DNA of 64,000 bases. Source: Oryzomonas japonica (lineage in GTDB: Bacteria; Desulfobacterota; Desulfuromonadia; Geobacterales; Pseudopelobacteraceae). The stretch lies in assembly GCF_008802365.1 (NCBI RefSeq), contig NZ_VZQZ01000003.1, positions 186,001 through 250,000 on the forward strand, read 5' to 3'. A model generated the notes under the pieces. The model saw only the letters and a program-made list of their open reading frames with translations. It was not told the DNA's origin and ran no database searches. Both the position numbers and the translations under genes were made by a program. Shown here one piece after another: positions 8,940-19,062 of the stretch; positions within the stretch are counted from its first letter, which is position 1, and each line of letters opens with the position of its first letter.

Positions 8940-9548
8940 ATGCCATTGGTCCGGCGAAAACGTGTCAATATTGGCCTGGTACTGCCGTTTCTGGTGATCG
9001 CCCTGGCGTTCGGGTGGATGCTCTGGCAAAAGTACCAAACCAGCTACAAGATTCCTGCGACCCCGCAAACCAAGCAACATTCGGGTACGCGAACGGTGGT
9101 GTTGTTCTTTGTGGCCGACGGCAATCGATTGGCGCGCGAGGCCCGGGAGCTGGAGTCGTGCAACGAAACCGGGGCCTGCATCAAAAATACGCTGGATGCC
9201 CTTTTGAGCGGTCCCCTGGGGGACTATGACGAAGCCCTGCCGGAAAACACGAGTTTGAACAGTGTGCGCATAGAAGGTGGTACGGCCGTTGTCGATCTGA
9301 GTCGGGAGTTTGCCGTGGACCTGCCGTCCGGCAGCTCTGCGGAGATGTTGGCCGTGTATTCCATCGTCGATACGGTCAGTGCCAATTACCCCCAGATCAG
9401 TCGGGTGAAGCTGACAGTAGAGGGGAATAGCTCGACAGTGCTCAACCATCTGGATCTGTCCGCCCCCCTGGCGCCGGACTATTCTCTGGAACAAGCGTCC
9501 GGACAGGCCCCGGCCGTCGCACCATCCACACCGAAAAAGGGAAAATGA
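8940..9548 (+). CDS. GerMN domain-containing membrane-anchored protein
   Basis: A 202-residue protein with one N-terminal membrane segment (about residues 11-28) and an extracytoplasmic GerMN domain (about 48-165: TRTVVLFFVADG, then GTAVVDLSREF and MLAVYSIVDTV). It ends in a Pro/Ala-rich tail. GerMN domains occur in the spore germination protein GerM and in the lipoprotein LpqB, and in many non-sporulating bacteria near cell-wall genes. The molecular role is not known. Being 3 bp from murI suggests an envelope function. Its stop overlaps the metH start (ATGA). Confidence 0.8.
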   Translation: MPLVRRKRVNIGLVLPFLVIALAFGWMLWQKYQTSYKIPATPQTKQHSGTRTVVLFFVADGNRLAREARELESCNETGACIKNTLDALLSGPLGDYDEALPENTSLNSVRIEGGTAVVDLSREFAVDLPSGSSAEMLAVYSIVDTVSANYPQISRVKLTVEGNSSTVLNHLDLSAPLAPDYSLEQASGQAPAVAPSTPKKGK

Positions 9549-11971
9549 TGAAGCCATTCCTCGAAGCCATCCAAGAAAAGGTGCTTATTCTCGACGGGGC
9601 CATGGGCACCATGCTCCAGGAACGGGGTTTGAGGCCGGGGCAGTCCCCGGAGGAGCTCAACCTGACCATGCCGGAGGTTGTTGCGTCGGTGCACCGTGAT
9701 TATGTGGAGGCCGGGGCCGATATCATCATAACCAATACCTTCGGCGGCAGCCGTTTCAAGCTGGCCCACTACGGCCTGGAGGGACGGTTGGCCGAGATCA
9801 ATGCCCGCGCCGTCCAGATCGCCCGCAAGGAAGCGGGCGGCAGGGCGTACGTGGGCGGTTCCATCGGTCCCACCGGGCAATTCGTGGAGCCTTTGGGCGA
9901 GGTCCCCTTCGACGAGATGAAGGCCGCCTTTCGCGAACAGGCGGCGGCGCTGATCGACGCCGGGGCCGACCTGCTCAGTCTGGAGACGTTTCTGGACATC
10001 AAGGAGTGCCGCTCCGCCCTGATCGCCATCCGCGAGGTCTCCGGGACGATTCCGGTCATCGCCATGCTGACCTTCGACGACAACGGCCGCTCGGTGCTGG
10101 GTACGCCGCCCGAGTCCGCCGCCATCACCCTGACCGCTGCCGGCGCCGATATCATAGGTTCCAACTGCGGCCTGGGGGTGGAGGGCATCTACGATATCCT
10201 CTGCAGGATGCGCACGGTGACCCATCTGCCGCTGATCTCCCAGGCCAACGCCGGTTTGCCGCGACTCATCGACGGCGTCACGGTCTTTCCCGGGACACCG
10301 CAGGAGATGGCCGCCTATCACGAGCGGATGATCGGGATGGGGGTACGGGTGATCGGTGGCTGCTGCGGCACCACGCCTGCCCATATCCGCGTCATGAAAG
10401 CGGCGCTCGGCACGATGCAGCAGCCATGGCAGCCGCGCCCGGAATCGACCGGCGTGACGTTCCTTTCCAGCCGTTCCGGCTGGACGGCGGCGGGGGGCGG
10501 CGGCAAGACCGCCATCATCGGTGAGCGCATCAATCCTACCGGGAAAAAGGTCTACTCCCAGGAACTCCTGGACGGCAAGGTGGCCTACATCCGCCGCGAG
10601 GCCATGGAACAGGTCGCCGCCGGAGCGACCCTGCTGGACGTGAACGTCGGGGCGCCGGGCATCGACGAGCCGGCCGCCATGGAGCGTGCCGTGTTCTGCG
10701 CCGCCGCTGCCGCCGGTGTGCCGCTGGTGCTGGATTCCTCCAGCCCGGCTGCCCTGGAGCGGGGGCTCAAGGCGGCCGACGGCAAGGTCCTGATCAACTC
10801 GGTTTCCGGGGAGGCCAAGAGCCTGCGCCGTGTGCTGCCCCTGGCCAAAAAGTACGGGGCCGCCGTGATCGGCCTGGCCCTGGACCAGAAGGGGATCCCC
10901 GATACCGCCGAGGGGCGGCTGGCCATCGCCCGCCGCATCCGTAACGCCGCCCGGCGGTACGGCATCCCGGACGCCGATATCATCATCGACTGCCTGACCC
11001 TGACGGTCAGCGCCGAGCAGAAACGGGCCGCCGAAACCCTGCGGGCCATCCGGCTGGTCAAACAGAAACTGGGGCTCGCCACGGTGCTGGGGGTCAGCAA
11101 CATCTCATTCGGCCTGCCGCAACGGCCGTTGATCTCGTCGGCATTCTTCGCCATGGCCATGGAGGCCGGGCTGGATGCCGCCATCATCAACCCCAAGGAC
11201 GGCGCCATGATGGCGGCTTGGCGCTCGGCCATGGTCCTCCTGAACCGCGATCACCAGGCAGCGGTCTATATCGAAGCCTACCGCGGCGAACAGGCAGCGG
11301 CAACAGTTCAGGCGGCCACGGCATCCGGCGCCCCGCTTTCCATCCGCGAACGGCTTTCCCGGGCGGTCATCGACGGCGACCGGGACGGCATCGTTCCCCT
11401 GGTGGAGGAGGCTCTGCGGGAAGGGCTGGCCCCGATGCAGGTCAGCAGCGAGGGCTTTTTGCCCGGTCTTGAGGAGGTGGGGCGGCGCTTTGAGAAGAAT
11501 ATCTTCTTCCTGCCCCAGGTCATGCAGGCGGCCGACACCATGCAGGCCGGTTTCGTCCGCCTGAAAGAGGAGATGAAGGGGCAGGCGTTCGAGAGCCGCG
11601 GCCGCATCCTGATGGCCACCGTGGAGGGCGACATCCACGACATCGGCAAGAACATCGTCTGTACCCTGCTGGAAAATCACGGCTTCGAGGTCTTCGATAT
11701 CGGCAAGAACGTAGCGGCAGCCACCATCATCGCCAAGGCAAAGGAGTACGCCGTCGACGCGGTGGGACTCTCGGCCCTGATGACCACCACCATGTCCGAG
11801 ATGGACAATGTGATCAAACGGCTCAAAGCAGCCGGGGTAAAGACCTTTACCATGGTGGGTGGGGCGGTGGTGACCCAGGAATACGCCGACAAAATCGGCG
11901 CCGATCTCTATGCCCGCGACGCCATGGAGGCGGTTGCCAGGATCAAGCAGTTGCTGGGCGCCGAGGGGTGA
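9545..11971 (+). CDS. metH: Cobalamin-dependent methionine synthase, short form lacking the AdoMet-binding reactivation domain
   Basis: Transfers a methyl group from methyltetrahydrofolate via cobalamin to homocysteine. The 808 residues hold the homocysteine domain (1-290, zinc cysteines C208, C273 and C274), the pterin-binding domain (about 320-580, GERINPTGKK, LDVNVGAPG), and the cobalamin cap plus B12-binding domain (about 600-808) with DIHDIGKN, where H698 is the axial cobalt ligand. E. coli MetH has about 1227 residues; the missing piece is the C-terminal activation domain that re-methylates oxidised cobalamin with AdoMet. The gene ends cleanly at the B12 domain, so this is a natural short form as known from Thermotoga and other anaerobes, not a truncation. 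Reactivation must come from another protein. Confidence 0.92.
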   Translation: MMKPFLEAIQEKVLILDGAMGTMLQERGLRPGQSPEELNLTMPEVVASVHRDYVEAGADIIITNTFGGSRFKLAHYGLEGRLAEINARAVQIARKEAGGRAYVGGSIGPTGQFVEPLGEVPFDEMKAAFREQAAALIDAGADLLSLETFLDIKECRSALIAIREVSGTIPVIAMLTFDDNGRSVLGTPPESAAITLTAAGADIIGSNCGLGVEGIYDILCRMRTVTHLPLISQANAGLPRLIDGVTVFPGTPQEMAAYHERMIGMGVRVIGGCCGTTPAHIRVMKAALGTMQQPWQPRPESTGVTFLSSRSGWTAAGGGGKTAIIGERINPTGKKVYSQELLDGKVAYIRREAMEQVAAGATLLDVNVGAPGIDEPAAMERAVFCAAAAAGVPLVLDSSSPAALERGLKAADGKVLINSVSGEAKSLRRVLPLAKKYGAAVIGLALDQKGIPDTAEGRLAIARRIRNAARRYGIPDADIIIDCLTLTVSAEQKRAAETLRAIRLVKQKLGLATVLGVSNISFGLPQRPLISSAFFAMAMEAGLDAAIINPKDGAMMAAWRSAMVLLNRDHQAAVYIEAYRGEQAAATVQAATASGAPLSIRERLSRAVIDGDRDGIVPLVEEALREGLAPMQVSSEGFLPGLEEVGRRFEKNIFFLPQVMQAADTMQAGFVRLKEEMKGQAFESRGRILMATVEGDIHDIGKNIVCTLLENHGFEVFDIGKNVAAATIIAKAKEYAVDAVGLSALMTTTMSEMDNVIKRLKAAGVKTFTMVGGAVVTQEYADKIGADLYARDAMEAVARIKQLLGAEG

Positions 11972-12090
11972 TTTTGTTGTGGTGATTTGGCGGGGAGTTC
12001 TTTTTGAATCAACTATTTAACATGTTGCAGTTACTGGGGCTTTTGTGGTAACGTCAGGTTGATTCCGTTATTTCGCGTACGGGTTTGCTC

Positions 12091-12612
12091 ATGGTTCTGG
12101 GATTCAATCACAACGTCATGTATAAGGGAGAGGTCTTCCACGTCCAAACCGAGGACAGTGGTGTCTCCTCTCCCCACATCATTACCCTGCTCTACCGGGG
12201 GGGAGTCATCCTCTGCTCCAAGAAGACCAGTTACGCCGACATCCTGAAGATAGAGAACCTTGAATCCGTGGTGGAAGAGTTGATGAAGGATCAGCACAAG
12301 GAGATGATGCGGCGCCTCAAATCGGGGGAATTCGACCAGCGCGCCTTTCAGGCCCCTTCTTCCCGGGCAGGGGCTGTCGCCGACAAGTCGCCCGTTCCCT
12401 CGGCAGCTGCGGATTCCGAGCTCCTTTCTGCGCCGCTCGCCTCTCAATCCCCGTCAGCCGCGAAAGCCGATATCTCGCTCCTGTTCGCAGCGCCTGTGCC
12501 GCAACAGGGCGGCGCCGCCTCGCAGGAAGCGGCCGACCGCGACAAAGCCGCGAAAGAGGTGGTCAAGCTTGACGACGCCATCCTTTCGTTTTTCGGTGCC
12601 AATGACAAATAA
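12091..12612 (+). CDS. Conserved hypothetical protein
   Basis: A 173-residue protein starting MVLGFNHNVMYKGEVFHVQTEDSG. The N-terminal 90 residues look like a small beta-rich domain (FHVQTEDSG, ITLLYRGGVILCSKK). They are followed by a helical segment (NLESVVEELMKDQHKEMMRRLKSGEFD) and a long Ala/Ser/Pro-rich, probably disordered tail. No membrane segment, signal peptide or enzyme motif is visible. The ATG at 12091 is chosen over a TTG two codons earlier; neither has a clear ribosome site. It lies upstream of the heme sensor kinase with 93 bp between. Function not recognised. Confidence 0.65.
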   Translation: MVLGFNHNVMYKGEVFHVQTEDSGVSSPHIITLLYRGGVILCSKKTSYADILKIENLESVVEELMKDQHKEMMRRLKSGEFDQRAFQAPSSRAGAVADKSPVPSAAADSELLSAPLASQSPSAAKADISLLFAAPVPQQGGAASQEAADRDKAAKEVVKLDDAILSFFGANDK

Positions 12613-12705
12613 TCCTGGCCGTGGGGGCTTTACCTCAAACGGACGGTCACGTAGGGCCCTTCGGCCGCAACAGCGACGTGCTGACATCGCACAGGGATAC
12701 CATTA

Positions 12706-14198
12706 GTGTTCAAGAGCCTGACAACCCGCATTATTGCCACGACCATTGTCCTGCTTGTTGGTGGCATCTTCATCTATACCTTTTTTAACGTCCGGCAGCA
12801 GCAGTCCCAGCTGATCGATACGGCCCGCGAAAATACCGAATTGCTGCTCCATACCGTAGAAAACAGTATCTACAACACCATGCACCTGGGAAACGTTCAG
12901 GATGTGAGTTCGATCCTGGCCATGATGGGGCAGCACAATCAGTTGGTCGGCGTGCGCATCTTCCATCCCCATGGGGTGATCCTGCGCTCGTCCAACCCGG
13001 CCGAGGTCGGCAAGGTGGTCGGCATGGATGACTACCGCCTGTACCTCAATCCCAAACATTACGGCATCTTCGACCTCCCCCCCTACGGTGAGGTGCTGTC
13101 CATGGTCAAGCCGATTTACAACGAAGCGGCGTGCCACACCTGCCACGGCAGCAAGGCCAAGGTCATCGGCATCCTCAATGTGGATTATTCGCTCTACCGG
13201 ACCAAGATGCAGATGCTGACGGCTTCGCGCATCTTTATCGCCTCGTCGGTTGCCATCACCTTTTTTCTCTCCATCACCATTTCGTTCATACTCTTCAAGT
13301 TTGTCAAAAAGCCCCTGGACAGCATGACCGCCAACATGTCGCGGGTAGAAAACGGCGACCTGAGCGTGCGCATCGACTACCGGGGCACGGATGACGAGAT
13401 CGGCAAATTGATCAACAGTTTCAACTCCATGGTGGACCGGCTCGAGGTGACCAAAAAGGAGTTGGAGCAGTATCATTTCCAACAGTTGGAACGGGCGGAC
13501 CGCCTGGCCGCCATCGGCGAGATGGCCGCCGGCATCGCCCACGAGATCAAGAACCCGCTGGCAGGCATCTCCGCCGCGGTGAGCATCATCAGGGACGACA
13601 TGGAGCCGGACGACCCGCGCAGCGGCATCCTCAAAGAGGTGCTGCAACAGGTGCAGCGCCTGGACAAGACGGTCAACGACCTGCTCTTTTTCGGCAAGCC
13701 TTCGGTCCCTGAACTTGCCTGCATCGACATCAGCGATATCATCGAGAAGACCCTCAAATTCGCTTCCCAGCACCGGGGGGTGAAGCACATCGAACGGCAG
13801 CTGGAGTTCGCCCCCGGCCTCCCCACGGTGTATGCCGACGGCAAGCAGATGCAGCAGGTATTTCTCAACCTCATCCTGAACGCCTTCCAGGCCATGAACG
13901 AAGGGGGAACGCTGACCATCAGCACCAGCCTGTCCACCCGCCAGGGGCGCGACCATGTGCGGATAGACGTGGCCGATACCGGCTCAGGCATTCCCCCCCA
14001 GATTCAGGAAAAGATCTTTACGCCGTTTTTTACCACCAAGGCCCAGGGCACCGGCCTGGGCCTGCCCATATGCTACAAGCTGATCAATCTGCACAACGGT
14101 TTTTTCACCGTTGCCAACAACACCCCCCGCGGCACCATATTCACCATAGAGCTGCCGGCCTGCAGCGTTCATGACATCGAAGTAGGTAAGGAGAGCGC

Positions 14199-14202
<4 letters not shown>
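12706..14202 (+). CDS. Sensor histidine kinase with a heme c motif in its periplasmic domain
   Basis: A 498-residue membrane histidine kinase. Order of parts: membrane helix (7-28), periplasmic sensor (about 30-171), second helix (172-198), HAMP (about 199-250), dimerisation domain with phospho-acceptor H279 in AAGIAHEIKNPL, and an ATPase domain with NLILNAFQAM, DTGSGIPP and GTGLGLPI. The sensor contains CHTCH (143-147), a covalent heme c site, so the protein may sense redox state or a gas such as NO, CO or oxygen in the periplasm. GTG start. Its stop overlaps the start of an NtrC-type regulator, which is surely its partner. Confidence 0.93.
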
Positions 14203-15568
<1,366 letters not shown>

Positions 15569-15572
<4 letters not shown>

Positions 15573-15639
15573 AAATGTGAATGGTGAATAATAGCCCTTC
15601 ACGTTTTTCCCTTCACGATTCACGTTTCACCATTCACGT
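15569..15639. repeat. Heptamer repeat tract with inverted halves, no gene inside
   Basis: GTGAA units on the left (15569-15590) and TTCAC units on the right (15598-15639) face each other across a short centre. The left edge supplies the TGA stop of the sigma-54 regulator. The layout resembles the gene-bearing cassette at 16618-17142 without its gene. Confidence 0.7.
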
Positions 15640-15656
15640 CTTTAAGGAGTTTCAAG

Positions 15657-16628
15657 ATGAATCCGCAGGACAAGATATATGTGGCCGGCCATCGCGGCAT
15701 GGTCGGATCGGCCATCGTGCGCCGACTCCAGGGGGCGGGCTACACCAACCTGGTGCTCCCTTCGCGGGCAGAGTTGGACCTGTGCAACCAGGCTGCGGTT
15801 GCGGCCTTTTTCCGCGACGAACGCCCGGAATACGTCTTCCTGGCCGCCGCGAAGGTGGGCGGAATCGTAGCCAACAGCACCCAGCCGGGCCAGTTTATCT
15901 ACGAGAACCTGATGATCCAGAACAACATCGTGCATGGCTCGTGGAACACCGGCGTCAAGCGCCTGCTGTTCCTGGGCAGCACCTGCATCTATCCCAAGCT
16001 GGCGCCCCAACCTCTGAAGGAGGAATACCTCCTGACCGGGCCGCTGGAACCGACCAACGACGCCTATGCCGTGGCCAAGATCGCCGGCATCACCATGTGC
16101 CGCTCCTTCAACCGCCAGTACGGCACCCGCTACCTGGCCGCCATGCCCACCAACCTCTACGGGATCAACGACAACTTCGACCTGGTCTCATCCCACGTCC
16201 TGCCGGCCATGATCCGCAAATTCCACGAAGCAAAGGAACGCGGCGACGCCACGGTGACCATCTGGGGCAGCGGTACGCCCCTGCGGGAATTCCTCCATGT
16301 GGATGACCTGGCGGACGGCTGCCTGCACCTGATCAACCTGCCGGAGGCGGAGTATGGCCGCCTGCTGGATGATCCTGCGGCCCCGGCCCTGATCAATATC
16401 GGCAGCGGCGAGGAGCTAACCATCCGCGAACTGGCCCTGGTGGTGAAAAAAGTGGTCGGATTCGCGGGCGATCTGGCCTTCGACCCCGGCAAGCCCGACG
16501 GCACGCCGCGCAAGCTCTGCGACGTGTCCCGCCTCCACGCCCTCGGCTGGCGGCACCATATCGGCCTGGAGGATGGGCTTGCGGCAACGTATCGCTGGTA
16601 TCGGGAGATGGTGGGGCGTGAGGCGTGA
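15657..16628 (+). CDS. fcl: GDP-L-fucose synthase
   Basis: Converts GDP-4-keto-6-deoxy-mannose to GDP-L-fucose by epimerisation and NADPH-dependent reduction. The 323-residue short-chain dehydrogenase has the nucleotide-binding GHRGMVGS (11-18) and the catalytic S108, Y137 and K141 (GSTCIYP, YAVAK), matching Ser107, Tyr136 and Lys140 of the E. coli enzyme; the active-site cysteine C110 is present too. An alpha-1,2-fucosyltransferase gene at 21478 would use the product. The preceding enzyme, GDP-mannose 4,6-dehydratase, is not in this window. AAGGAG lies about 7 bp before the ATG. The TGA stop is part of a heptamer repeat. Confidence 0.95.
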   Translation: MNPQDKIYVAGHRGMVGSAIVRRLQGAGYTNLVLPSRAELDLCNQAAVAAFFRDERPEYVFLAAAKVGGIVANSTQPGQFIYENLMIQNNIVHGSWNTGVKRLLFLGSTCIYPKLAPQPLKEEYLLTGPLEPTNDAYAVAKIAGITMCRSFNRQYGTRYLAAMPTNLYGINDNFDLVSSHVLPAMIRKFHEAKERGDATVTIWGSGTPLREFLHVDDLADGCLHLINLPEAEYGRLLDDPAAPALINIGSGEELTIRELALVVKKVVGFAGDLAFDPGKPDGTPRKLCDVSRLHALGWRHHIGLEDGLAATYRWYREMVGREA

Positions 16629-16710
16629 ATGGTGAATCGTGAATCGTGAAGAAGGCAGGTCTAAGGACCGTGAATGGTGAATGGTGAATGGTGAATGGTG
16701 AATGGTGAAG
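16618..16710. repeat. Heptamer repeat tract, left arm of a bracketed cassette
   Basis: About ten GTGAATG-type units in direct order, briefly interrupted around 16650-16668. It supplies the stop of fcl (16626-16628) and the ATG of the next gene (16702). The inverted counterpart lies just past that gene at 17071-17142. Confidence 0.8.
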
Positions 16711-17070
16711 AGGGCTCATAAAAAGCTGGAAGTTTGGCAGGAAGGCGTGTCCCTTGCCACCGCCATCTATGAGCTGACCGAGGCCTTTCCAAAATCTGAG
16801 ATATATGGCTTGAGCTCTCAAATGCGCCGGGCTGTAGTCTCAATACCGAGCAATATCGCCGAAGGGGCCGCACGGTTTTCAACGAAAGAATTTGCCCAGT
16901 TTCTCAGTATTGCCGGTGGTTCTTTGAGTGAGCTTGACACGCAGTTGGAAATTGCCTTCAACCTCGGATTTATTGAATCTCCACAGAAAAAGGAAATGGA
17001 TAGCAGGATCGACTCGATTTCAGCAAAGCTTGCCGGCCTCATCAACAAAGTACGAGAAAATACGAAGTAG
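16702..17070 (+). CDS. Four-helix-bundle protein (23S rRNA intervening-sequence protein / S23 family)
   Basis: A 122-residue protein of the family once called S23 or IVP, found inside intervening sequences of some 23S rRNA genes and alone elsewhere. Recognisable segments are KLEVWQEGVSLATAIYELTEAFP, SQMRRAVVSIPSNIAEGAARFS, and SLSELDTQLEIAFNLGFI. The fold is a four-helix bundle that forms pentamers; a relative is Avd of diversity-generating retroelements. Its cellular role is unknown. The gene is bracketed by inverted tracts of GTGAATG repeats, and the ATG itself lies within the left tract. It interrupts a run of sugar genes to which it has no functional link, so it looks like an inserted cassette. 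Confidence 0.88.
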   Translation: MVKRAHKKLEVWQEGVSLATAIYELTEAFPKSEIYGLSSQMRRAVVSIPSNIAEGAARFSTKEFAQFLSIAGGSLSELDTQLEIAFNLGFIESPQKKEMDSRIDSISAKLAGLINKVRENTK

Positions 17071-17142
17071 TCCCTTCACGATTCACAGTTTCACCCTTCA
17101 CCGTTTTCACAATTCACAATTCACAATTCACAGTTTCACCGT
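17071..17142. repeat. Heptamer repeat tract, right arm of a bracketed cassette
   Basis: Eight or more TTCAC-type units (for example ATTCACA three times running), the inverse of the tract at 16618-16710. It begins directly after the TAG stop of the four-helix-bundle gene. Confidence 0.8.
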
Positions 17143-17185
17143 TTTAGCTTGCAATTTTCCCCTGTTTTTCGCTAATGTTCAGAAT

Positions 17186-17818
17186 ATGAACAACAGTGAA
17201 AAATCACTTGAATCCTACCGCTCCCTCTTGCTACTTTCCGAGATAACCGGCGAAGAACCCCTGTCCCAGCGGGAACTCTCCCGCCGGCTCGGCATTGCCG
17301 TCGGTCTGGTCAACTCCTACCTGAAAAACCTTGTTTCCAAAGGCTACGTGCGGGTCAAGAACTTTCCCAGCAACCGCTACGCCTATCTCCTCACCCCCCA
17401 AGGGCTGGCCGAGAAGAGCCGCCTGGCCTATCAGCATCTCAGTTACTTCACCAGCCTCTACACCGTTGCCCGTCAGGACTACCTGGACCTGTTCCGCCGC
17501 CTGGAGGCCGCCGGCGTGCGGGAGGTCGCCTTCTGCGGGGTGGACGAGGTGGCCGAGGTGGCCTACCTGTCGTTGCAGGAGACCGATATCAAGCTGGTTG
17601 CGGTCATGGACGACGCACGTGCCGGCGAGACCTTCTTCGGGGTGCCGGTCGTCGCACTGGCGGCAGGAGCGCCCCAGTTGACTGCCTCACTGGTGATCTC
17701 CTCCCTGAAGCGACGCAATGAGTTGCTGCAGACGCTCCTGGGGCAGGGGATCGCCTTGGGGCGGATCTTCACCGCCGGAGCGGATACGGGCAAGGAAAAT
17801 GGCGGAGGCCGGGCGTGA
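17186..17818 (+). CDS. Winged-helix regulator with a C-terminal Rossmann-like domain
   Basis: A 210-residue protein starting [20 protein letters not shown] at 17186. Residues 1-85 form a winged helix ([32 protein letters not shown]). The rest resembles a Rossmann-like sensor or CoA-binding-type fold ([20 protein letters not shown], then IKLVAVMDD). The overlap of its stop with the wecB start (GTGA) suggests it controls, or is controlled with, the polysaccharide genes downstream. The ligand might be a nucleotide sugar, but this is inference. A longer in-frame opening upstream was rejected because it runs through the repeat tract and has no family character. Confidence 0.75.
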   Translation: MNNSEKSLESYRSLLLLSEITGEEPLSQRELSRRLGIAVGLVNSYLKNLVSKGYVRVKNFPSNRYAYLLTPQGLAEKSRLAYQHLSYFTSLYTVARQDYLDLFRRLEAAGVREVAFCGVDEVAEVAYLSLQETDIKLVAVMDDARAGETFFGVPVVALAAGAPQLTASLVISSLKRRNELLQTLLGQGIALGRIFTAGADTGKENGGGRA

Positions 17819-18978
17819 TCAAGGTCCTCTCCATATTCGGCACGCGCCCCGAAGCGATCAAGATGGCCCCGGTGGTCAAGGAACTTGAGAAACATGCCGA
17901 TCGCTTCGTCAGCCGCGTCTGCGTCACGGCCCAACACCGCCAGATGCTCGACCAGGTGCTGCACCTCTTCGACATCGTCCCGGATCACGACCTGGACATC
18001 ATGAAGCCGGGCCAGAACCTCTTCGACATCACCTGCAACGTACTGCTGGGGCTGCGCGGGGTATTGGAAGAGGAACGGCCCGATATCGTCCTGGTCCACG
18101 GCGATACGACCACCACCATGGCCGCCTCGCTGGCCGCCTACTATCTGCGCATCCCCGTGGGGCACGTGGAGGCGGGGTTGCGGACGCACAACAAGTACGC
18201 CCCCTTCCCGGAGGAGATCAACCGGCACGTCGCCGGGGTGATTGCCGACCGGCATTTCGCACCCACGCCGTGGGCGCGGGACAACCTGCTGCGCGAGGGG
18301 ATCGACCCCGCAACCATCCACATCACCGGCAACACGGTGATCGACGCGCTCCTGGCGGTCGTCGGCAAGGTGCGGCAGCCGGAGCACGAAGCGGGGATCG
18401 TGGAGCGCCTGCGCCGGTGCCTCCCGGAAAATTCACCCGTTGTGACCTCTCGGACCTCTCGGGTGATCCTGGTCACCGGCCACCGCCGGGAGAATTTCGG
18501 CGAAGGCTTCGAAAATATCTGCCGGGCGCTGGCTGAAATAGGTGAGACGTATTCTGACGTAGAGATCGTCTACCCCGCCCACCAGAACCCCAACGTTCAA
18601 GAACCGGTACGGCGCCTCCTGGGCAGCAAGTATGGCAACATCCACCTGATCGAACCGCAGGATTACCTCCCCTTTGTCTGGCTGATGAACCGCTCCCACC
18701 TGATCATCACCGATTCCGGCGGCGTACAGGAAGAGGCGCCGTCATTGGGTAAGCCGGTGCTGGTCATGCGCGAGGCCACCGAACGTCCCGAGGCCCTTGA
18801 GGCTGGAACGGTGCGGCTGGTCGGAACGGACCCTGAGAGGATTGTGGCTGAAGCTGGCCGCCTGCTTACGGACGGGGAGGCATATAGGGCCATGAGTCAG
18901 GCCCATAATCCGTATGGGGATGGGAACGCGGCGGGGAGGATTGCAGACCTTCTCACGAAGTCCTGCACCACGATATGA
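17815..18978 (+). CDS. wecB: UDP-N-acetylglucosamine 2-epimerase (non-hydrolysing)
   Basis: Converts UDP-GlcNAc to UDP-ManNAc. The 387-residue protein has family landmarks: [14 protein letters not shown] at the start, [49 protein letters not shown], and the C-terminal [25 protein letters not shown] start overlapping the stop of the regulator gene by 4 bases. UDP-ManNAc or its uronic acid would feed the surface polysaccharide. The expected dehydrogenase (WecC type) is not in the window. Confidence 0.95.
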   Translation: MIKVLSIFGTRPEAIKMAPVVKELEKHADRFVSRVCVTAQHRQMLDQVLHLFDIVPDHDLDIMKPGQNLFDITCNVLLGLRGVLEEERPDIVLVHGDTTTTMAASLAAYYLRIPVGHVEAGLRTHNKYAPFPEEINRHVAGVIADRHFAPTPWARDNLLREGIDPATIHITGNTVIDALLAVVGKVRQPEHEAGIVERLRRCLPENSPVVTSRTSRVILVTGHRRENFGEGFENICRALAEIGETYSDVEIVYPAHQNPNVQEPVRRLLGSKYGNIHLIEPQDYLPFVWLMNRSHLIITDSGGVQEEAPSLGKPVLVMREATERPEALEAGTVRLVGTDPERIVAEAGRLLTDGEAYRAMSQAHNPYGDGNAAGRIADLLTKSCTTI

Positions 18979-19062
18979 GGGAGCTGCCGCAAATTTTTAT
19001 TATCTGTTTGAAAATATGGCCGCGGTTAGCGGAGTCCCAAGAAAGCAGCGTTCATCAAGCGT

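Noticed and set aside
12616-12705. Terminator between the hypothetical gene and the heme kinase gene
   Set aside because: Short GC-rich inverted pieces exist, but none has a clear stem followed by a T run.
16618-17142. CRISPR array
   Set aside because: The units are 7 bp in direct tandem with no unique spacers of regular length, so they are short tandem repeats.
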